A DNA stretch of 10,576 nucleotides from Clostridia bacterium (lineage in GTDB: Bacteria > Bacillota_A > Clostridia > Lachnospirales > Lachnospiraceae): positions 1 through 10,576 of the forward strand of contig JAAYYM010000038.1 of assembly GCA_012515365.1 (NCBI GenBank), given 5' to 3'. Positions 6,114 through 10,576 of the stretch are shown one piece after another (the first letter of the stretch is position 1; every line of letters starts with the position of its first letter). The notes below the pieces were generated by a model. That model was not told the DNA's origin. It made no database searches and worked only from the letters and a program-made list of their open reading frames with translations. The position numbers were made by a program, and so were the translations under genes.

Positions 6114-6159
6114 AGAAAGAAACCAATCACAATTTTCATATTGCGACTGGTTTCTTTCT
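6114..6159 (-). terminator. terminator of the SLC1 symporter gene
   Basis: Arms AGAAAGAAACCA.TC (6114-6128) and GA.TGGTTTCTTTCT (6145-6159) pair over 15 bp with one position that is a G-U wobble in minus-strand RNA. A short inner CAAT/ATTG pairing extends the hairpin. It lies 11 nt past the symporter stop. The U-rich side is TTTCTTTCTCT, not a pure T run. Its left arm shares 16 nt with the terminator at 9830-9873. Confidence 0.6.
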
Positions 6160-6170
6160 ATTCTCTTGTT

Positions 6171-7400
6171 TTATTCTGTTTTCTGCTCTCTATTCTTCTT
6201 TGTTTCCGTGGCATTGATGCAGATTGCACAGGCTGCATCCCCCGTTATGTTAACCATGGTGCGGATCATATCCAAAATACGATCAACACCTGCCACAAGT
6301 GCGATGCCCTCTAATGGCAAACCAACACCCTGTAATACCATTGCCAGCATGATCACTCCAGCGCCCGGCACTCCGGCTGTTCCAACTGACGCAAGTGTTG
6401 CAGTGAGAATAATGGAAGCCTGTTGTGCAATCGTAAGATCAATTCCAAAAATCTGAGCAATAAATATTGCACAAACCCCCTGATATATAGCAGTTCCATC
6501 CATATTAATGGTTGCCCCAAGCGGCAATACAAAGCTTGCTATTTCTTTTTTTACGCCAAGTTTTTCTGTACATTTATAATTAAAAGGAAGCGTTCCCACG
6601 CTGCTCGAACTAGAAAAAGCAAAAATCATGGCTTCACTCATTCCTCGAAAGAACTTAATGGGACTCATGCCTGCCATCAACTTTACTGCACTGGAATAAA
6701 CCAAAACTACATGTATCATACACGTAACATAGACAACACCAACTAGTTTTAATAATGGTAATAATACTGTTGCACCATTGTTTGCAATAACAGGTGTTAT
6801 AAGGGCAAAAACTCCAATCGGAGAAAGCTTAATAATAACACCCATAATTTTAATACTTACTTCTGAAAAGCTTTCTACACAATCTGCAGCATACTTTCCT
6901 TTTTCCCCGGCAAGAATAATACCAAAGCCAAAGAAAATCGCAATCACAATGACTTGAAGCATATTTGCTTCTGTCAGTGGTGTAATGATATTTGCAGGAA
7001 ATATATTAACAAACGTGTCCATAAAGCTTGTCGACTTTGTCGCTTCGTAGGTTTGCAAGGCATTCTTGGAAATCGTGTACCCTGCACCAACACGCAAAAT
7101 ATTTGCAGAGAGTAATCCGATTGTAACTGCAAATGCCGTCGTACAAAGATAAAATGCTATCGTCTTCCCACCAATCACTCCTATTTTTCGAATATCCTGC
7201 AAAGAGATAACGCCCTGTATAATCGAAAATAATACAACTGGTACAACGATCATTTTAATCAGATTTAAAAAAATGGTTCCAAATGGCTTAATATACTGTT
7301 CTGCAAATACAGCATGATTTTGCAATAACAATCCCACAAAAATACCAAGTACAAGCGAAATGAGAATTGCCACTGTTAATGATGTTTTTTTCTGTTTCAT
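6171..7400 (-). CDS. dicarboxylate/amino acid:cation symporter (DAACS/SLC1 family)
   Basis: A 409-residue integral membrane transporter of the glutamate transporter fold with eight membrane helices and two re-entrant hairpins. Visible hallmarks are the serine-rich HP1 tip SSSSSVGTLP (263-272), the sodium-site motif NMDGT (299-303), HP2 with SVGTAGVPGAG (338-348) and helix 8 with D373-x3-D377-x2-RT-x2-N384-x3-D388. The arginine at 380 corresponds to Arg397 of the archaeal homologue GltPh, which binds the substrate side-chain carboxylate. Glutamate, aspartate or a C4-dicarboxylate is therefore likelier than a neutral amino acid. GGAGGG 8 nt upstream of ATG supports the start. It is flanked by terminators on both sides, so it is monocistronic. 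A cre-like site lies near its promoter. It could supply amino acids for fermentation, but nothing ties it to the pyrimidine genes. Confidence 0.94.
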   Translation of the reverse strand: MKQKKTSLTVAILISLVLGIFVGLLLQNHAVFAEQYIKPFGTIFLNLIKMIVVPVVLFSIIQGVISLQDIRKIGVIGGKTIAFYLCTTAFAVTIGLLSANILRVGAGYTISKNALQTYEATKSTSFMDTFVNIFPANIITPLTEANMLQVIVIAIFFGFGIILAGEKGKYAADCVESFSEVSIKIMGVIIKLSPIGVFALITPVIANNGATVLLPLLKLVGVVYVTCMIHVVLVYSSAVKLMAGMSPIKFFRGMSEAMIFAFSSSSSVGTLPFNYKCTEKLGVKKEIASFVLPLGATINMDGTAIYQGVCAIFIAQIFGIDLTIAQQASIILTATLASVGTAGVPGAGVIMLAMVLQGVGLPLEGIALVAGVDRILDMIRTMVNITGDAACAICINATETKKNREQKTE

Positions 7401-7497
7401 CGCAGGTCCCTCCTATAAGCTTGTCATTCTTTTGATTTTCGTATTTTGTCTGTCTTCAATTTTTTACCTTCACATTATTAGTATACCATTGAAATCA

Positions 7498-7511
7498 AGA
7501 AAGCGTTACCA
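7498..7511. promoter_or_regulatory. possible CcpA (cre) site before the symporter gene
   Basis: On the minus strand TGGTAACGCTTTCT matches 12 of 14 positions of the Gram-positive cre consensus TGWAARCGYTWNCW. It lies just downstream of a perfect -10 TATAAT (complement of 7522-7527), where bound CcpA would act as a roadblock. The -35 region of that promoter is poor. Carbon catabolite control of the symporter is an inference. Confidence 0.4.
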
Positions 7512-7521
7512 TAATGTTCTT

Positions 7522-7527
7522 ATTATA
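7522..7527 (-). promoter_or_regulatory. -10 element of the symporter promoter
   Basis: A perfect TATAAT on the minus strand, about 120 nt before the symporter start codon. It immediately follows the terminator of the HD-GYP gene. No clear -35 is found at 16-18 bp. A second -10-like sequence, TATACT, is at 7481-7486 (complement). Confidence 0.35.
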
Positions 7528-7531
7528 CAAT

Positions 7532-7562
7532 AAAACACCGACAGATGCTATTCATCTGCCGG
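7532..7562 (-). terminator. intrinsic terminator after the HD-GYP gene
   Basis: On the minus strand CCGGCAGATG (complement of 7553-7562) pairs with CATCTGTCGG (complement of 7538-7547) over 10 bp with one G-U pair and a 5-nt loop. It is followed by TGTTTTA. The stem is GC-rich and well formed, about 110 nt past the HD-GYP stop. Confidence 0.8.
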
Positions 7563-7568
7563 CATATG

Positions 7569-7646
7569 TCATCCCATTTTCATCTCTTTCATTTTCATCT
7601 CTTTCATTTTCATCACTTTTGCTTTCATCACTTTCCTTTTAGCCAT
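7569..7646 (-). CDS. possible 25-residue Lys/Met-rich repeat peptide
   Basis: Between the HD-GYP stop and its terminator the minus strand has an ATG-to-TGA frame of 25 codons: M-A-K-R-K-V-M-K-A-K, then VMKMK, EMKMK, EMKMG. The period is five residues, from the 15-bp DNA repeat. It is strongly basic. I see no Shine-Dalgarno sequence upstream, and low-complexity DNA easily gives open frames by chance, so this may be untranslated. Confidence 0.2.
   Translation of the reverse strand: MAKRKVMKAKVMKMKEMKMKEMKMG
7575..7634. repeat. four tandem copies of a 15-bp unit
   Basis: Units at 7575-7589, 7590-7604, 7605-7619 and 7620-7634. The first two are identical (cattttcatctcttt), the third differs at one base and the fourth at three. 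All lie in the 3' untranslated region of the HD-GYP transcript. Copy number could vary between strains through slippage. Confidence 0.85.
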
Positions 7647-7670
7647 TACATAAGAGCAAAAACAAATGAT

Positions 7671-9020
7671 CTATACTTCAATTTTCCCTTCCTCAATCAA
7701 TTGCATAAACAATGTTACCAGTACCGGGTCAAACTGCTTTCCACTGTTTTCTTTGATTTCTGAAATGATTTTTTCCCTTGATAGTTTGTCACGATAGCAA
7801 CGTCTGCTGTTCATTGCATCAAAGGAATCAGCAATACAAATAATGCGACTGATGATGGGAATCTTTTCACCTTTTAGCCCTTCAGGATAACCCTTTCCGT
7901 CATAACGTTCGTGATGGTATAAAACACCCTCACTGATATTTTTGATAGCGGTAAAGTCCTTCAGCATTTCTGCTCCCTTTGCGGGATGTTTCTTGACGAT
8001 GTCATATTCCTCATCGGTTAATTTATCGGGTTTTTTCAGAATTTCATCAGAAATGTAGCATTTTCCGCAGTCATGCATAAGAGCAATACAGTATGCCTGA
8101 CGACACTTCTCATCATTATATCCAAGTTTCTCAGCCAATAACTGTGCATACTCAGCAACACGCTGAGAGTGGCCGTTCGTATAAGTGTCCTTTGCCTCAA
8201 AAAACTGTGTAAACACACCGATAGACTGACGTAATAACTGTTCATCCTGTCTAAATCTTTTTTGCATCTTACGCGTATTAAGCTGTACAGACAGATAAAT
8301 TGCAAGCAAAATGATCCAGATCAGAAAAGCAATGCTTAAGCTGAGGAAAACAGGATTATGAAAATAATTGAACTTTAAAGAATACGTCATGCTATAGTCG
8401 TTAAAATCAAGTGACGCTGTTCCTGCAGTGTAAAATACAATACCAACAATTGCCTGTGATATATGACCATCTATATTCGCTGCAATCGGAAATTCACTTG
8501 CAGCACGATCCGGGTGATAGATGATATAGTCTCCTTTATGCAGCGGAATCATTAAATCCGGCTTCATAACAGAGTGTTCCAATGTTAACTCACTTTCATT
8601 GTAGTCACGTAAATCAACAACCTGTACACGCTCCTTCTCGTTTACATTTTGATGAATCTCCACACACCCACACCATGCATTGTTAATATAACAATCGCTA
8701 TTTATATTTATTTTCATATTCCACTGCAAAATGGTGCTGTCACTGATATTGTTAATTACAATGTTATAAATTGTACCAGTATATTCGTGGTGACCGGTAT
8801 GATCATCCACTCGCTTAATCCAAGAATCCGTCTGCCCGCCTCGTGGGACAATTGAAATGTCCATGATATGGCTTTGCTCGTTTGAGTGGTATTCTCTCTC
8901 TGTGTGATTGTAAATATAAACATATATAGAGTAAACGCCTATTCCAAGCAAAAGAAGTATTAAAAATAACAGCAGCAATTTTGTGGCAGTGTTCATTTTT
9001 TTCTTTTGTTTTGTTGCCAT
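7671..9020 (-). CDS. membrane HD-GYP domain phosphodiesterase with extracytoplasmic CBM2-like sensor
   Basis: A 449-residue protein; GGAGGT 6 nt upstream fixes the start at 9018-9020. Helix one is at about 13-37, an outside domain at about 38-222, helix two at about 223-246, and a cytoplasmic HD-GYP domain at 270-440. The catalytic domain looks complete: NGHSQRV (His284), HDCGK (His316-Asp317), KHP (His345), HHERYDGKGYP (369-379) and IADSFDAM (Asp398). The family hydrolyses cyclic di-GMP or related cyclic dinucleotides. The outside domain has beta-strand character and Trp100 and Trp116 in a pattern like type-2 cellulose-binding modules (NIVINN...LQWNMKI...NAWCG), plus two cysteines at 117/119 region that may bond. 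I infer that it senses an extracellular ligand, perhaps a polysaccharide, and changes cyclic dinucleotide levels. It is transcribed alone, with its own promoter and terminator. Confidence 0.92.
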   Translation of the reverse strand: MATKQKKKMNTATKLLLLFLILLLLGIGVYSIYVYIYNHTEREYHSNEQSHIMDISIVPRGGQTDSWIKRVDDHTGHHEYTGTIYNIVINNISDSTILQWNMKININSDCYINNAWCGCVEIHQNVNEKERVQVVDLRDYNESELTLEHSVMKPDLMIPLHKGDYIIYHPDRAASEFPIAANIDGHISQAIVGIVFYTAGTASLDFNDYSMTYSLKFNYFHNPVFLSLSIAFLIWIILLAIYLSVQLNTRKMQKRFRQDEQLLRQSIGVFTQFFEAKDTYTNGHSQRVAEYAQLLAEKLGYNDEKCRQAYCIALMHDCGKCYISDEILKKPDKLTDEEYDIVKKHPAKGAEMLKDFTAIKNISEGVLYHHERYDGKGYPEGLKGEKIPIISRIICIADSFDAMNSRRCYRDKLSREKIISEIKENSGKQFDPVLVTLFMQLIEEGKIEV

Positions 9021-9073
9021 AGGTACCTCCATAATGCATCTTATATCATAAAGATCGTTCTTTTTCTGTTATA

Positions 9074-9102
9074 ATTTTACCTCATTTTTATGCATTGGTA
9101 AA
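9074..9102 (-). promoter_or_regulatory. candidate promoter of the HD-GYP gene
   Basis: On the minus strand TTTACC (complement of 9097-9102) and TAAAAT (complement of 9074-9079) are exactly 17 bp apart, about 55 nt before the start codon. The -10 matches 5 of 6 and the -35 matches 4 of 6. I see no operator-like palindrome here and nothing else in 9021-9184. Confidence 0.4.
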
Positions 9103-9184
9103 GATAAAATCCTATTATCTCAACGTAAAACTTCTCAACTGCCCTACACACTATAACGCATTACTTCTGTTATTTGAAAATGAA

Positions 9185-9455
9185 TTAAGCCACAAAAAAA
9201 CGGATAACATTTGCCGCCGCGGTAATAAGTGCAAAGACACCGGCAAGAGCAACCCATGAAGCCCATTTACACTTTTCACCTTGCTTTTTAGCCAATAACA
9301 TAGCAACGCCACCTACAATCCAGTAACATAACACCAAGAATAGTACCCAAAATAGGTGCGACCGTCTCAGTGATCAAAAACAACGTATTGGGGACAATCG
9401 TTGAGACCAAAAATCCTAGTATGATAAATGCTGACACAAGAATCAGTTTCAACAT
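9185..9455 (-). pseudogene. small membrane protein gene interrupted by a frameshift
   Basis: An ATG at 9453-9455 follows GGAGG at 11 nt spacing and opens a 55-codon frame (MLKLILVSAFIILG...) ending in TAA at 9288-9290. Around 9323 the plausible protein moves to another frame: GTILGVMLL is continued by WIVGGVAMLLAKKQG and then by WASWVALAGVFALI...NVIRFFVA to a TAA at 9185-9187. Joined by a one-base change at about 9323, the pieces give a roughly 90-residue hydrophobic protein with about three membrane helices. I do not recognise the family. The gene starts inside the end of the broken ABC ATPase frame, so both are probably remains of one operon. Confidence 0.6.
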
Positions 9456-9771
9456 TTGCCGGCGCACCTCCTATCACTTCAAAATAGTGATCCTCCAAAC
9501 CGTTGGGATATCTTTCTTTGATTTCATTCATACTCGTCTGCTTTGCTACAATACCATTTACCAAAATTCCAATGGTATCTGCAATGTGCTCTACCTCACT
9601 CAGGGTGTGGCTTGAAAGGAGAATTGTCTTACCATGTTTGTCACAAAGATCTTTGAAAAGAGCACGCATATCACGAATCCCTTGAGGATCGAGTCCGTTG
9701 ACAGGCTCGTCCAAAATCAGAATTTCCGGATTATGTATCATGGCTCTTGCAATGGCAAGTCTGGCCCTCAT
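9367..9771 (-). pseudogene. 5'-truncated ABC transporter ATPase
   Basis: The 134-residue frame begins at the tail of the ABC signature helix (RARLAIARAM) and retains Walker B (ILILDE, 17-22), the D-loop (NGLDPQ, 25-30) and the H-loop histidine (LLSSH, 51-55). Walker A, the Q-loop and the LSGG signature itself are missing, and a TAA stands directly before the ATG, so the N-terminal 130 or so residues have been deleted. No ribosome binding site is present before the ATG. Sequence style (NPEILILDEPVNGLDPQGI) is that of bacitracin or lantibiotic export ATPases. The last 30 codons overlap the small membrane gene in another frame and do not look like normal ATPase sequence, hinting that the true stop is also lost. 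It cannot be an active ATPase. Confidence 0.85.
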
Positions 9772-9829
9772 TTAAAGGGTAACATATAAGCTGTCAACTA
9801 TTAAATATGATTTATTCCGTTCTTTCCCC

Positions 9830-9873
9830 AAAAAAAGAAACCAATCACATGTTTGATGTTGTAATTGATTTCT
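9830..9873 (-). terminator. intrinsic terminator of the GH13 gene
   Basis: In minus-strand RNA AGAAATCAATTAC (complement of 9861-9873) pairs with GTGATTGGTTTCT (complement of 9836-9848) over 13 bp, including two G-U pairs, with a 12-nt loop. Seven T residues follow directly. It lies about 90 nt after the stop codon. Confidence 0.85.
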
Positions 9874-9961
9874 GATTTTATTACTATGTTCTTTATGAAA
9901 GCACTGCATATCTTTGGAAGCAGCAAGGGACACTTTTTATGAACTGTCATTAAATTGTTTT

Positions 9962-10576
9962 TTATTTTTCCTCTACTATACTTCGATAAACCACTGCTTC
10001 ATAAGGCTGCATCTCCTTTTCATTTCCATCCCTGTCACCATAGGTATTCATGATACATTGATACTCCTTTGATATAGGCTTACGTTTAATAGTATATTCG
10101 CTCAAATTGCAATCAATTAAAAAGACTGCCTCATCATCCTCACGCTTATAAGTCCAACGATTCTTTTTATCAGACACTGGTATAAAGGCTCCATAGATCA
10201 AGGTCTTATACGCTTTACGAAGAGCAATCATGCGTTCATAAAAGCTGTGAATTTCTTTGTGCTGCTCCAGTTCTTCCCACGGTATCATCAACCTTGCATG
10301 CTCTCTTGTTCCAGCCAAAACCTTTCTGAAAGCCGCCTCTTCACTCATAGTTTTCAAATATTCCTGATAAGCCCCCTTGCTCTCCACATCTGTAATTTCC
10401 TCAATTGAAGCAAAATGATGATTGGTTAAGCCCATTTCATCCCCTTGAAATACAAAAGGAGTTCCCTTCAAGGTAAACTGAATCACAGCAAGCAGCTTTG
10501 CAAGTGCCGGGGCAAATTTTTCTTGTGGATTCACCTTGGAAATCATTTTGGGATTATCATGATTGTTAAAAAACAG
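9962..10576 (-). CDS. GH13 alpha-glucosidase, C-terminal part
   Basis: The frame enters from the right edge and encodes the last 204 residues. It contains GH13 conserved region IV (LFFNNHDNPK, including the transition-state His-Asp), followed by TPFVFQGDEMGLTN, the form typical of oligo-1,6-glucosidases, alpha-glucosidases and trehalose-6-phosphate hydrolases of subfamilies 29 and 31. The C-terminal beta domain follows (about the last 85 residues, ending YEAVVYRSIVEEK). These enzymes are cytoplasmic and split alpha-glucosidic disaccharides or short oligosaccharides. The nucleophile and acid/base residues lie beyond the window, so activity and substrate cannot be judged. The internal ATG at 10544-10546 is not the start, because reading stays open and conserved upstream. 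The usual region IV is NHDxPR; here the last residue is Lys. Confidence 0.88.
   Translation of the reverse strand: MFFNNHDNPKMISKVNPQEKFAPALAKLLAVIQFTLKGTPFVFQGDEMGLTNHHFASIEEITDVESKGAYQEYLKTMSEEAAFRKVLAGTREHARLMIPWEELEQHKEIHSFYERMIALRKAYKTLIYGAFIPVSDKKNRWTYKREDDEAVFLIDCNLSEYTIKRKPISKEYQCIMNTYGDRDGNEKEMQPYEAVVYRSIVEEK

Noticed and set aside
6044..6159. Small insertion element (MITE)
   Set aside because: Two separate inverted repeats are present, each explained better as a promoter operator and a terminator. I see no target-site duplication.
7575..7634. CRISPR array
   Set aside because: The 15-bp units are adjacent with no spacers, and no cas genes are present.
9370..9685. Plus-strand frames opposite the ABC remnant
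   Set aside because: Antisense to recognisable ATPase motifs, with no start signals.
10544..10546. ATG as start of the glucosidase
   Set aside because: The frame continues upstream through the conserved NHD motif to the window edge, so the gene is partial.

Overview
The window looks like chromosomal DNA from a low-GC anaerobic Firmicute, probably a gut Lachnospiraceae-type Clostridium. The evidence is the AT-rich intergenic DNA, strong GGAGG ribosome binding sites, iron-sulfur-rich catabolic enzymes and the gene families present. That assignment rests on general character; no 16S or other marker gene is present. Every gene I can support lies on the minus strand, so transcription runs from right to left and I describe the layout in that order.

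Right edge (about 9962-10576): the C-terminal part of a GH13 alpha-glucosidase, closed by a clear intrinsic terminator. Next comes decayed DNA (about 9185-9771): an ABC-transporter ATPase that has lost its first half, including Walker A, followed by a small membrane protein gene with an internal frameshift. An intact membrane HD-GYP protein follows (7671-9020), with an extracytoplasmic domain that resembles a type-2 cellulose-binding module. Between it and its terminator lies a 15-bp tandem repeat that can encode a 25-residue Lys/Met peptide.

Middle (5405-7400): a glutamate/aspartate-type SLC1 (DAACS) symporter with a possible CcpA site near its promoter. It is followed by a tetR gene overlapping a metallo-beta-lactamase-fold hydrolase gene by 4 bp. 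A 46-bp near-perfect palindrome sits at the tetR promoter.

Left half (1685-4600): a two-gene operon for reductive pyrimidine breakdown. PreA-type dihydropyrimidine dehydrogenase is fused to the iron-sulfur domain of PreT but has no flavin domain, and it is followed by dihydropyrimidinase/hydantoinase. Together these would convert uracil or thymine to the N-carbamoyl-beta-amino acid. The third enzyme of the pathway is not in the window.

Left end: a zinc-ribbon single-pass membrane protein with an acidic, Trp-rich repetitive tail, then a MarR-family regulator whose residues match the metal site of AdcR, then the first codons of a gene running off the edge. Two copies of a 15-bp palindrome (TTAGG-TTG-CCTAA core) lie in the promoters of marR and of that last gene. 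This gives a self-contained regulatory module that I read as possibly metal-responsive. The most interesting points are the PreT-PreA fusion without a flavin subunit, the AdcR-like MarR with its paired operators, and the HD-GYP protein with a carbohydrate-binding-like sensor.
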